DNA from: CAZSLI01 sp964607705
Lineage (GTDB): Bacteria > Actinomycetota > Coriobacteriia > Anaerosomatales > PHET01
DNA length: 64,000 bases
Direction of reading: 5' to 3'
NCBI GenBank assembly: GCA_964607705.1
Contig: CAZSLI010000004.1
Span: 62,001-126,000, forward strand
The translations under genes and the position numbers were made by a program. Numbering within the stretch: position 1 is the first letter of the stretch; the number at the start of each line of letters is the position of its first letter. The notes under the pieces were generated by a model. The model was not told the origin of the DNA. It made no database searches and saw nothing but the letters and a program-made list of their open reading frames with translations. Positions 11,346 through 19,253 of the stretch are shown piece after piece.

Positions 11346-13781
11346 CTAGGAGATGGCTCCCCGCACCGCCTCTACGCAGCCAAGGGCGTCCGCCGAGTAC
11401 CCCGCCCCGACCTGCTCGGCCCACTCGCGCGTCACCACCGCCCCGCCGACGAACAGCGCCACGTCCGGCTGAGCGGCGCGCACCGCGTCAAGCGTGTCGC
11501 GCATGGCGGGCAGCGTCGTCGTCATGAGTGCCGAGAGGCAGACGGCCCGCACGTCGGCGGCAGCCTCGACCACCCGCTCGACGGGAACGTCCACCCCGAG
11601 GTCGACGACCTCGATGCCCTGGCTCTCGAGCATCGAGACGCAGATGTCCTTCCCGATCGAGTGGATGTCTCCCTTGACCGTCGCGAACGCCACGGACGGG
11701 CCTGCCGAGAGACCCTCCCCTTCGGGAAGCAGTTCCTTCACGCGAGCGACAGCGGCCTTCATGGCCTCGGCCGCGACCATCATCTGCGGCAGGAAGACCT
11801 CGCCGCGCCCGTACGCATCGCCGAGCCGCTGGATAGCGGGCGTCAGCACATCGCCGATGACCGACTCGGGCGCCGTGCCACTCTCGACGACCGCATCGAC
11901 CAGCGTCGGTGCGCTGTCGGCGTCGCCGCGAAGCATCGCGGTCACGAGCGCTTCTCGGGGATCCGCAGCCTCGGCTGTCGCACCCTCGGCCACTTGTGCC
12001 TCGACCCCTCCAGCGGCCTGCTCCATCGCCGACGCGTACGCCGCCTCCCACGCGTCCCACGCCTGCACGTGGGCGTCGGGGTCGACCCCGGCCTCACGCG
12101 CCTGATTCACGAGCCGGACGGCCTCCATGACCACGTGATCGTTGGGGTTCACGATCGCCGAGGACAACCCGTAGGCGGCCGCCACCGACAGGAACGCTGC
12201 GTTGAGCAGCGGACGGCTCGGCAGCCCGTGGCTGACATTGGAGACGCCGAGGGTGGTGGCGAGACCCACGGAACTCGCCGCGCTCATCGCCCCGAGCGTC
12301 ACGCCGGGCGCGTCCTCGTCGGTGGCCGCGGTCATGACGAGCGCGTCCACCACAAGATCGCGTGCCGGAATGCCGTGCTGCTCGGCGGCCGACTGCACGC
12401 GATCGACGATCGCCGCGCGCCCCTCGGGCCTGCCGGGGATGCCGTCGTCATCGAGCGCAAGCACGACCAGTGCGGCGCCGTAGCGCGCCGCGAGCGGCAG
12501 CACCGACTCCATCGATGCAACTTCGCCGTTGACGCTGTTGATGAGCGCCTTGCCGGGATAGACCCGCAGCGCCGCTTCGAGCGCAGCCGGGTCGGTTGTG
12601 TCGAGCACGAGGGGCAGGTCGGTAGAGCCGACCAGCGCGAGCACGGCCTGCGGAAGGACCGCCGGGGCGTCCACTCCGGCAGCACCGACGTTCACGTCAA
12701 GCAGGTCCGCTCCCGCATCCTCCTGCTCGGCGGCATACGAGCGCACCACGCTCATCGAGCCGGCGAGCAGCGACTCCTTCAGCTTGGGCTTGCCCGTCGG
12801 GTTGATGCGCTCGCCGATCACCCGCAACGGCTGTCCCGGGCCGATCTCAACGACTCGCCGAGGACCTGCGAGCACCGTGCCTTCGTGGCCCCGGGAGCCG
12901 ATGTCCACCACGTCGCGGTCAGCGACGGCATCCACGATCGCTCCCGTGTGGGCCGGCGACGATCCGCAGCAGGATCCCACTGCGGCCACACCTGCGACAC
13001 GCACCTGTTCTGCGAAGGCACCCATCTCGTCGGCGGTGCCAGGGAAGACCGTGTTCCCGGCGTCATCGAGGGTAGGCAGACCTGCGTTCGGCTGCGCGAT
13101 GACGGGTAGCCTGGTAGCCCTCACCATGCGGGCGGCGAGCGGCAACATCTGGTCGGGCCCAAGCCCGCAGTTGAGGCCGACGGCGTCGGCGCCCGCCGCC
13201 TCAAGTATCACGGCCGCCGCCTCAGGCGACGTCCCGGACAGGTCCATGACGCCTGCGAGCCCGAAGGTACAGCTCGCAAATACCGGCAGGTCACATACGC
13301 TCTTGGCGGCGAGCACGGCGCAGCGGGCTTCAGCGATGTCGGTCATCGTCTCGATGAAGATCGCGTCCGGCTTCTCGGCGGCCAGTGCCGCGGCCTGCTC
13401 GGCGAAGGCGGCGAAGACTTCCTCGAACGTGGCAGGTCCGAGCGGTTGCATGACGAGCCCCGTCGGGCCCATGTCCGCGAGCACGTGAGGGGGCCCGTAG
13501 CGCTTGGCGATCTTCACCGCGGCGCGGTTGAACTCATCGACCCGGTCCGCGTAGCCATACTCGGCGAGCTTGGGCGCCGACCCGCCGAACGTGTTCGTAA
13601 TGGTGCAGTCGCTCCCAGCGAGCTGGTAGAGCCGAAGCACCTGTCCCACCATGTCGGGCGCGGTGATGTTGAGCAGCTCAGGGCACTCGCCCGCCGGAAG
13701 GCCGGCGCGCTGGAGCATCGTTCCCATAGCGCCGTCCAGCACGAGCATCTCGCGGCCGAGCCGCATCATGATATCGGGCAT
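11346..13781 (-). CDS. metH: Cobalamin-dependent methionine synthase lacking the reactivation domain
   Basis: An 811-residue enzyme that moves the methyl group of methyl-THF to homocysteine through cobalamin. The homocysteine domain (about 1-290) has zinc ligands C205 and C271-C272. The pterin-binding domain follows (about 310-570), then the B12 helical cap (about 595-690) and the B12 domain with the D705-x-H707-x-x-G710 motif that ligates cobalt. The protein ends there; the AdoMet-binding activation domain of the long E. coli-type enzyme is absent, as in many anaerobes. GAGGAG, overlapping the upstream gene's stop codon, leads to the ATG. It follows hcyBio, the NIL-ferredoxin and a small membrane protein with almost no gaps, so these form one transcription unit for methionine formation. 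Confidence 0.96.
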   Translation of the reverse strand: MPDIMMRLGREMLVLDGAMGTMLQRAGLPAGECPELLNITAPDMVGQVLRLYQLAGSDCTITNTFGGSAPKLAEYGYADRVDEFNRAAVKIAKRYGPPHVLADMGPTGLVMQPLGPATFEEVFAAFAEQAAALAAEKPDAIFIETMTDIAEARCAVLAAKSVCDLPVFASCTFGLAGVMDLSGTSPEAAAVILEAAGADAVGLNCGLGPDQMLPLAARMVRATRLPVIAQPNAGLPTLDDAGNTVFPGTADEMGAFAEQVRVAGVAAVGSCCGSSPAHTGAIVDAVADRDVVDIGSRGHEGTVLAGPRRVVEIGPGQPLRVIGERINPTGKPKLKESLLAGSMSVVRSYAAEQEDAGADLLDVNVGAAGVDAPAVLPQAVLALVGSTDLPLVLDTTDPAALEAALRVYPGKALINSVNGEVASMESVLPLAARYGAALVVLALDDDGIPGRPEGRAAIVDRVQSAAEQHGIPARDLVVDALVMTAATDEDAPGVTLGAMSAASSVGLATTLGVSNVSHGLPSRPLLNAAFLSVAAAYGLSSAIVNPNDHVVMEAVRLVNQAREAGVDPDAHVQAWDAWEAAYASAMEQAAGGVEAQVAEGATAEAADPREALVTAMLRGDADSAPTLVDAVVESGTAPESVIGDVLTPAIQRLGDAYGRGEVFLPQMMVAAEAMKAAVARVKELLPEGEGLSAGPSVAFATVKGDIHSIGKDICVSMLESQGIEVVDLGVDVPVERVVEAAADVRAVCLSALMTTTLPAMRDTLDAVRAAQPDVALFVGGAVVTREWAEQVGAGYSADALGCVEAVRGAIS

Positions 13782-13788
13782 GCCGTCC

Positions 13789-14124
13789 CTACTCCTCGAC
13801 CTTGCTGTTCGCGTATGCCACAGCCATGAACCACAGCGAGCCGACGCACATCAACGCCAGCACGATCATCTCCGTCAGCGGACCGGGACCGTACGCCCTG
13901 AGAAACCCGGCCAGCTGCCCTGAGGCCGCCGCCCAGGCGAGGTCGAGTGCGGCCAGGCCCAGAAACGAGTACGCCACGACCGAGTTGTAGCGCATGGCTG
14001 CGGCTTTACCCCTCCTGGCGCCGACTACGTACACAAGTCCGAATCCCACGCTGGCCGCCATCGTGATCACGAACCCGACGGGCACGAACGTGAAGACCCA
14101 CATCTGGTTGTATCCGAAATACAC
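13789..14124 (-). CDS. Small membrane protein of unknown function
   Basis: A 111-residue protein with three hydrophobic segments, roughly residues 8-34, 45-66 and 83-104, and a short basic loop (GARRGKAAA) after the first. No domain is recognised. It starts with GTG behind GGAG. It is wedged between the NIL-ferredoxin gene (15 bases away) and metH (7 bases), so it is co-transcribed with the homocysteine and methionine genes. A role in sulfur or electron supply is possible only by association. Confidence 0.75.
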   Translation of the reverse strand: MYFGYNQMWVFTFVPVGFVITMAASVGFGLVYVVGARRGKAAAMRYNSVVAYSFLGLAALDLAWAAASGQLAGFLRAYGPGPLTEMIVLALMCVGSLWFMAVAYANSKVEE

Positions 14125-14139
14125 GCGAGGCTCCGTACG

Positions 14140-14541
14140 TTAGAACGAAAGACTGACGGCCCGCCGAGGACACGCGATGACGCACGCCTCGCAGTAGACG
14201 CACTTGTCCTTGTCGAACACGAGCGCTTCCCCACTCAGGGTCAGCGCTCCCGACCGGCAGACAGCCGTGCACAGACCACACGTCACGCAGCGATCCTCAT
14301 CGAGCTTGATGTCGCTGGCGGCCTCGCGGACCTGAAGACCCTGTGATGCCAGGAACGCCATGGCGTCCGAGAGTGCGTCCTTGCGGCCGGTGACCTCCAC
14401 AAGCATGCGGCCCTCCTGACCCGGCTGAATCTGTGCGCGAAGGATATTCGGCACGATGTCGTAGTCCTTCACCAGGTGATAGACCACGGGCTTCAGCGAC
14501 TGCCGAGGCGGGAACGTGAGATCGAGGCGCTTCTTCGCCAT
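14140..14541 (-). CDS. NIL-domain 2x[4Fe-4S] ferredoxin of the homocysteine biosynthesis pair
   Basis: A 133-residue protein. The N-terminal part (about 5-80) is a NIL domain, a small ligand-binding fold also found on methionine ABC transporter ATPases. The C-terminal part holds two ferredoxin clusters, C-V-T-C-G-L-C-x3-C and C-V-Y-C-E-A-C-x3-C-P. In methanogens and some anaerobic bacteria this exact protein type works with the DUF39 protein in making homocysteine from aspartate semialdehyde and a sulfur source. Its ATG directly follows the TAG of the DUF39 gene, so the pair is translationally linked. It probably donates electrons or sulfur in that reaction; this is inferred from the known pair. 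Confidence 0.92.
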   Translation of the reverse strand: MAKKRLDLTFPPRQSLKPVVYHLVKDYDIVPNILRAQIQPGQEGRMLVEVTGRKDALSDAMAFLASQGLQVREAASDIKLDEDRCVTCGLCTAVCRSGALTLSGEALVFDKDKCVYCEACVIACPRRAVSLSF

Positions 14542-15711
14542 CTAGATCGCCTCCCCGGCGCGGACCTCGAGGGGCTTGGTGCTCTGGGACCCCGGCGGTG
14601 GCAGCAGCTCGACCGGCCGCGCGATCGTCCACCCACCGCGTATCCAGGACTTGAGCTCCTCGGCGATAGCGCGCGCCTTCTTCAAGGAGCTGATCGGTCC
14701 GGTGGGCACCTTGCGGCCCTCGATCTCTATCTCGCCGCTGCGCAGCTGGGCGTAGGTGACCCGCCCCATGCTCGGGCGGCTTCGACGCTGAACGCCATAG
14801 TCGAACACGGTCGCCGAGATCTGCTCGTCGCTCAAAGCCAGCGTGAGCGCGATGTCCTCATCGAGTACCGGGATGGGGACGCCGATGCCCATGAAGCACG
14901 ACACCCCGTACTTGGTCATCGTGGCCGCCGAGTAGTACGCCGGCGATGCCTGCTTCAGATCCGCGATGACTGCGAGGGTGCCCGAAGGGCCCACCGGTAC
15001 GCCGTGCTCATCGCGCGTCTGATTGGGATTGTGCTGGGTGCCCTGCCATGACACGTAGCCGGGCGCACCGGCGACGAAGCACCGGGTGCCGATGCCGATC
15101 GTCCGGTACTCCGGGTCATTGAGCAGCGGCGAAAGCGCGCCCGCCGAGCAGTAGGTCGCGTTGCCGAGCCTCGGCAACAGCGGGCCAAGGTAGGTGTAGA
15201 GGGTCTGGTCGGTCGAGTTCACCGCGACCGCGTAGTTCTGATACGCGTTGCGAGGGTTGAAGAAATACGCCTGATTGAGGTCATCAAGTGTGACCCAGGT
15301 ATCTATCTCGGTGCGCGGATAGCAATCAGTGCCCGGCCCCGTGGCCTTGAGCCGTACGGCGTGGCCCCTGAGCAGGTCCTCGATAACATGGGCACCGCCG
15401 TACTCGATACCCCGCGTGAGCGAAGGCTCGGTGGCCCCCAAGTAGGTATCGACGGCGGCGAGCCCGCCACTGGCGGGAACGTCGTTGAGGGTGATCGCAC
15501 CCATCTTGATGGGAGGATCCGAATGTCCGAAGTTCAGAAAGGCGCCGCTCGAGCACATCGGCCCGAACGTTCCAGTGGTGACCACATCGACCTTGCGGGC
15601 GGCCTTCTTGAGACCCTCGTCGGAGGCCAGCGCACCGAACTCCTCGGCGGTCATCACGACCGCTTCACCGGAAGCGATGCGCTCGTTGATCTCGTCCCAG
15701 CTCTTGGCCAT
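14542..15711 (-). CDS. Homocysteine biosynthesis protein (DUF39/HcyBio)
   Basis: A 389-residue member of the DUF39 family. Work in methanogens and in Desulfovibrio links this family to sulfide incorporation into aspartate semialdehyde to give homocysteine, bypassing O-acyl-homoserine. Two cysteines reported as conserved in the archaeal protein have counterparts here, C53 in GPMCSSG and C130 in GTDCYPR. No CBS domain is attached, unlike some archaeal versions. It is followed at once by its NIL-ferredoxin partner and then metH, giving a compact route from sulfide to methionine. A promoter and a structured leader lie between it and the upstream Rrf2 regulator gene. Confidence 0.93.
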   Translation of the reverse strand: MAKSWDEINERIASGEAVVMTAEEFGALASDEGLKKAARKVDVVTTGTFGPMCSSGAFLNFGHSDPPIKMGAITLNDVPASGGLAAVDTYLGATEPSLTRGIEYGGAHVIEDLLRGHAVRLKATGPGTDCYPRTEIDTWVTLDDLNQAYFFNPRNAYQNYAVAVNSTDQTLYTYLGPLLPRLGNATYCSAGALSPLLNDPEYRTIGIGTRCFVAGAPGYVSWQGTQHNPNQTRDEHGVPVGPSGTLAVIADLKQASPAYYSAATMTKYGVSCFMGIGVPIPVLDEDIALTLALSDEQISATVFDYGVQRRSRPSMGRVTYAQLRSGEIEIEGRKVPTGPISSLKKARAIAEELKSWIRGGWTIARPVELLPPPGSQSTKPLEVRAGEAI

Positions 15712-15735
15712 GACAGCCGCCCCCTCATGCGACGA

Positions 15736-15775
15736 AGGGCGCCCGCCTCGGCCTCGTCACCGAGTGGCGCGCCCT
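15736..15775 (-). promoter_or_regulatory. Stem-loop in the 5' leader of the homocysteine/methionine operon
   Basis: A 7-bp outer stem (AGGGCGC with GCGCCCT) encloses a 5-bp inner stem (CTCGG with CCGAG) and an 8-base loop. It lies between the predicted transcript start and the hcyBio start codon. A smaller GCCGG/CCGGC hairpin precedes it. It does not match any SAM or SAH riboswitch consensus I know, so its regulatory role is open. Confidence 0.4.
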
Positions 15776-15805
15776 CGAAATGCCGGAATACGCACCGGCG
15801 GGCGA

Positions 15806-15835
15806 ATGATACCGACTGACTTGCAGCCGGGTCAA
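15806..15835 (-). promoter_or_regulatory. Promoter of the hcyBio-metH operon
   Basis: TTGACC (15830-15835) and TATCAT (15806-15811) on the minus strand are separated by 18 bases, close to a housekeeping sigma consensus. The -35 box lies just past the rrf2 stop codon. The adjacent Rrf2 protein is the obvious candidate regulator. Confidence 0.6.
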
Positions 15836-15838
15836 AAC

Positions 15839-16279
15839 TCAGCGTGAGGCCCCATTCAGCGCCTCGGGGACGCCGCCCTCGGCCACGCAGTCGGCAAGCG
15901 TCATGGTTGCGAGCTCGCGCTCGATCATGGCGTCTATGCGCTTCCACACGCCGTTGTGAACGGGGCAGTCATCCGTGCGCCGACACGCGTGTTCGTCGTA
16001 GGTGCACAGCGACATCGTGGGCTTCTCGTCCATCGCGACGAAGACGTCGAGCAATGAGATCTCATCGGCCGCCCTGGCGAGCGCGAAGCCTCCCTGGGAG
16101 CCACGCCGAGAGACCAGGAGACCGGAGCGAGCGAGCTTGTTGGCGATCTGGCGGGCGAAATCGTAGGGAACGTCAGCAGACTCGGAGAGGACGGCGATAC
16201 TGCAGCGGGCGTCGGGCCCGAGCCTGGTCAGCTCGTAGGCGATGCGTATCGCATAGTCCGTACGCCAGGCGATCGGCAT
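15839..16279 (-). CDS. Rrf2 family transcriptional regulator
   Basis: A 146-residue winged-helix regulator. The N-terminal helix-turn-helix (residues 1-60) with its DFARQIANKLARSGLL recognition region and the following GSQGGFALAR wing are typical of Rrf2. The cysteine-rich loop near residues 91-105 has three spaced cysteines (C-x6-C-x5-C) that in IscR, NsrR or RsrR hold an Fe-S cluster. It therefore probably senses iron-sulfur status, redox or a sulfur metabolite, like CymR or IscR. It is directly upstream of the homocysteine biosynthesis operon with a promoter between, so control of that operon is likely. AAGGGG precedes the ATG. Confidence 0.92.
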   Translation of the reverse strand: MPIAWRTDYAIRIAYELTRLGPDARCSIAVLSESADVPYDFARQIANKLARSGLLVSRRGSQGGFALARAADEISLLDVFVAMDEKPTMSLCTYDEHACRRTDDCPVHNGVWKRIDAMIERELATMTLADCVAEGGVPEALNGASR

Positions 16280-16393
16280 GGTCTGGCCCCTTCTTCTGCC
16301 CGTCGGCGAACCACGGTGCCTTTTGCGAGAAAGACAATGCTACGAAGCAGTGCCTTTTCGTACCCTATTTCGTTGTAAGAAACTGCCGACGAG

Positions 16394-16837
16394 TCAGATG
16401 CAACCCAAGCGCCAGAGCGCTGCCGCGACAACCTCGTGATGATCGAAGGCCAGGGTCTCGGGCAAGTCGTCAGCGAAGAACCATCGGGCCTCGGCGCTGT
16501 CGTCGCCCGGCACGACGTAGGGCTCCTCCAAGCCGAGATCCGCGAGATAGGCCGCGCTGACCGTCCAGCCCCTGGGATCGCGTCCCGGGTCGGCGAACGT
16601 CCCCACTGGCACCAGCGGCCCTTCCCAGATCAGGCCCGTCTCCTCGGCCAGCTCCCGGCGCGCTGCGGCTACAGGCCGCTCGCCCTCATCGACGAATCCG
16701 CCCGGCAGCGCCCAGCAGTCCTTGAAGGGATCTGCCGCCCGCTTCACCAGCAACACCTTCCGCGCTTCAACGGGGCCGCTGAAGACCACAGTGTCGCAAC
16801 AGAATGCGGGCCGAGGATATGCGTAGGTGTAGTCCAT
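16394..16837 (-). CDS. NUDIX hydrolase
   Basis: A 147-residue pyrophosphohydrolase. The NUDIX box is complete: G-F-V-D-E-G-E near residue 47, followed by R-R-E-L-x-E-E-T-G-L. An early FCCDTVVF segment and the ADP-ribose-type layout suggest a nucleotide-sugar or ADP-ribose substrate, but this is not decided by the motif. TACACT, a good -10 hexamer, ends six bases before the ATG, so the mRNA may begin at the start codon. It is transcribed away from the DMT transporter gene and probably alone. Confidence 0.92.
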   Translation of the reverse strand: MDYTYAYPRPAFCCDTVVFSGPVEARKVLLVKRAADPFKDCWALPGGFVDEGERPVAAARRELAEETGLIWEGPLVPVGTFADPGRDPRGWTVSAAYLADLGLEEPYVVPGDDSAEARWFFADDLPETLAFDHHEVVAAALWRLGCI

Positions 16838-16925
16838 ATCTCCAGTGTAGCGAATCTGACGTGGAGCGGCAGGGCTCGGCTACACTCGCACCCGTCGTCG
16901 GAGATGCACATCTAAGGGGCAGGAC

Positions 16926-17915
16926 TTGTCGCAACGCGCCAAAGTGATACTGGCGATGCTCACCATGTACGTCGTCTGGGGAACCACCTACCTCGGCATC
17001 AAGGTGGGCGTCGACTCGGGGCTCCCGCCTGCCCTCTTCGCAGGTCTTCGCCTGTTGCCGGCTGCAGCGATCATGTTCGTGATCGCTCGCATGCGAGGTC
17101 TGTCGTTGCGCGTCGACCGTTACGAGTTCAGAGTCGTCACCATCGTCGGCCTGCTTCTTCTGGTCGGCGGCCAGTACGGGATGATGGTCGCCGAGCAGTA
17201 CGTGCCTTCGGGGATCGCCGCGCTGGTCGTCGCTTTGAATCCCCTATGGATCGCGCTTGTCGAGTCGGCGTTCCCGGACATGCAGCGGCCGGGCAAGCTG
17301 GGGTGGATCGGGTTGGCTCTCGGCTTCTCCGGCCTCGGCATCCTTCTGTGGCCGCGGGTGGCCGACGTGCAGACGGGGCCGGCAGAGCTTCTCGGCATCT
17401 CGATCGTCGTGCTCGGCACGTGGCTTTGGACTGCGGGATCGATCTACAGCAAGCGCCACCCGCTGCGCACCGACGGCATCGTCGTGTCGGCGTACGAGAT
17501 GCTCGCCGCAGGCCTTGTCACCATCGTCTTGGGTACGGTGACAGGTGAGTGGCAGAGCTTCGTCATGACGCCCAAGGGCGCGGCCGCCTTGGCCTACCTG
17601 ATCGTCTTCGGGAGCTGCATCGCATTCAGTGCGTTCGTCTACGCGCTGGCGCATCTGCCCGCAAGCAAGGTCATGACCTACGCATACGTGAACCCGGTCA
17701 TCGCGGTGTTCGCCGGCTGGGCCGCCGGCCGCCTGGGGCTGGTGCCGCCCGAGCCCATCACGGCCGCGACACTCGCGGGGATGGTCGTGATCGTCACGGG
17801 CGTCGCCATCACGACGAGCGCTCCCACCCTGCCGCCGCGCAGACCTCCCCACGACGCTCGAGCCGAGGCACTCGCAGGCGAGCCGCTGATCGAGCCGACC
17901 CCCAGCGAGGTCTAG
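16926..17915 (+). CDS. EamA/DMT-family transporter
   Basis: A 329-residue inner-membrane protein with ten hydrophobic segments arranged as two EamA repeats. The first begins at VVWGTTYLGIKVG (residues 17-29) and the second around residues 155-285. Members export or import small metabolites such as amino acids and their derivatives; substrate cannot be inferred. The first usable start is a TTG at 16926 behind a purine-rich AAGGGGCAGGA, and a downstream ATG within the first helix is less likely. The C-terminal 30 residues are Pro/Arg-rich and cytosolic. Nothing in the neighbours points to a substrate. Confidence 0.9.
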   Translation: MSQRAKVILAMLTMYVVWGTTYLGIKVGVDSGLPPALFAGLRLLPAAAIMFVIARMRGLSLRVDRYEFRVVTIVGLLLLVGGQYGMMVAEQYVPSGIAALVVALNPLWIALVESAFPDMQRPGKLGWIGLALGFSGLGILLWPRVADVQTGPAELLGISIVVLGTWLWTAGSIYSKRHPLRTDGIVVSAYEMLAAGLVTIVLGTVTGEWQSFVMTPKGAAALAYLIVFGSCIAFSAFVYALAHLPASKVMTYAYVNPVIAVFAGWAAGRLGLVPPEPITAATLAGMVVIVTGVAITTSAPTLPPRRPPHDARAEALAGEPLIEPTPSEV

Positions 17916-17939
17916 TCGCGCCAGACGGCCGCCGAGTGG

Positions 17940-18611
17940 CTAGTCGACCCTCGGGATGAGGATGAGGAAGTGGACCTGCTCGCCGATCTCGAGCTCTTCG
18001 CCGGCCTCCGGCGCCTGCTGGTAGACGTAGGGCTTCTCGATGGCCCGCGGCTGGTACATCGGGCGCGCCACGAAGCCGGCCGCCTCGATGCGGTCCACCG
18101 CGGCCGCTTCGCTCAAGCCGATGAGGTCAGGCACAGGGCCCTTGTCGACCGCTGCCGCGGGACGGCTTGTCATGCCCTGCTCTTCGCCCTGGTAGTCCGG
18201 CTCTGATACGTCATCTTCCACAGCCGCAGGCAGGTCGGCGACGACGCCGATGAAGACGGTCGAACCCTTCTCGGCCCGCCGCCCGGCGAGCGGCGCCTGG
18301 TTGGCAACCGTGCCCGGCTTGGCGATCGTGTCGAAGGAGACCTCGGTCTCGACGTCGAAACCGGCCCTCTTGAGCACGGCGCGAGCGCGCTTGGCCGTCA
18401 TGCCGACGACGTCGGGGACCTTCACCATGTTGGTGACCACAACGGCAGCCCGGCGGTCGACGTCCGCGCGTCGCCAGTCGCCATACATCCAAAGCAGCCA
18501 GGCGACCAGAAGGATGATGAGCGCAAGTGCGACCCAAGGGAGCCAGCGACGCCACGTGGGAACGTCCTCGTTCTCTTCGGTGACCAGTGCCTGCTGTAGC
18601 TCGTCCGCCAT
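17940..18611 (-). CDS. PASTA-domain membrane protein
   Basis: A 223-residue single-pass protein. A short cytosolic head is followed by one membrane helix (about 24-45) and two extracytoplasmic PASTA domains, starting at VPDVVGM (about residue 73) and VPDLIGL (about 155). PASTA domains bind muropeptides or lipid II and occur on serine/threonine kinases such as PknB and on penicillin-binding proteins. Here no kinase or transpeptidase domain is attached, so it may be a stand-alone sensor or scaffold of cell-wall growth. The two domains are joined by an acidic linker. A GAAGGA site precedes the ATG. It diverges from the small SHOCT gene. Confidence 0.88.
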   Translation of the reverse strand: MADELQQALVTEENEDVPTWRRWLPWVALALIILLVAWLLWMYGDWRRADVDRRAAVVVTNMVKVPDVVGMTAKRARAVLKRAGFDVETEVSFDTIAKPGTVANQAPLAGRRAEKGSTVFIGVVADLPAAVEDDVSEPDYQGEEQGMTSRPAAAVDKGPVPDLIGLSEAAAVDRIEAAGFVARPMYQPRAIEKPYVYQQAPEAGEELEIGEQVHFLILIPRVD

Positions 18612-18770
18612 CGCGTTTCCTTCGCACCTTGTGGTTAACGCTCCCTAATAGGATAGCGCGTGAGCCGTACGCCGTCTTCATAGCTTCTACACGGGCGTTT
18701 CACGGATGGTCCTCCTCGGCGGTCGATACTCAGGTCGAGGAATCCGGAACGGACTGATGGGAGGGGCAAC

Positions 18771-18983
18771 ATGGGCGCGGCAATCGTCTTCGCAGTGGCA
18801 GCGATAGTCGTTTCGTTCGCGATCGTGGCCGTCTCCTCCCAGCACGTGGACCCCTACCGCGTACGCCCGCTCGCCGACTCCTCTCCTGTCGATCACGCCG
18901 AGCGCATTCTCGCGTCCCGCTACGCGCGCGGTCTGATCAACGCCGAGGAATACGAGCGGATGCTCGTGATCCTCCGGCGGTAA
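18771..18983 (+). CDS. Small membrane protein with SHOCT domain
   Basis: A 70-residue protein with one N-terminal membrane helix (residues 2-22) and a C-terminal SHOCT motif, in which the pattern I-L-x-x-R-Y-A-R-G-x-I-x-x-E-E-Y-x-x-M gives two short helices. SHOCT domains are oligomerisation or docking modules at the end of many small membrane proteins; no enzymatic role is known. A clear GGGAGGGG lies just before the ATG. A strong terminator hairpin follows within 50 bases, so it is probably a single-gene unit. Confidence 0.85.
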   Translation: MGAAIVFAVAAIVVSFAIVAVSSQHVDPYRVRPLADSSPVDHAERILASRYARGLINAEEYERMLVILRR

Positions 18984-19026
18984 CGGCAATGCCTGGCGCC
19001 TGTCCCAGCGCCGCCCTTCCTCCTTG

Positions 19027-19064
19027 CGCGAAGAGGCCCGGTGTCCGCACCGGGCCTCTTCGCG
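19027..19064 (+). terminator. Strong hairpin terminator after the SHOCT gene
   Basis: A perfect 17-bp stem (19027-19043 with 19048-19064) and a TCCG loop. No long T-run follows, as often in high-GC genomes. Confidence 0.75.
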
Positions 19065-19108
19065 TTCGGGGGCGCCGTACGTGACTCCCTGGGGACGCGA
19101 GTCGTAGT

Positions 19109-19208
19109 NNNNNNNNNNNNNNNNNNNNNNNNNNNNNNNNNNNNNNNNNNNNNNNNNNNNNNNNNNNNNNNNNNNNNNNNNNNNNNNNNNNNNNNNNNNN
19201 NNNNNNNN
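19109..19208. other. Assembly gap (100 N)
   Basis: One hundred undetermined bases, the conventional size for a scaffold gap of unknown length. Any frame read across it is artificial, and sequence upstream of the PadR gene is missing. Confidence 0.99.
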
Positions 19209-19253
19209 TCTACTATATGTGGTGTCCTATATCATCAAAGAGGACGGAATGGC

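Noticed and set aside
15712..15838. SAM or SAH riboswitch before hcyBio
   Set aside because: The hairpins do not carry the conserved cores of the SAM-I, SAM-II, SAM-IV or SAH classes that I can recall, so only a structured leader is claimed.
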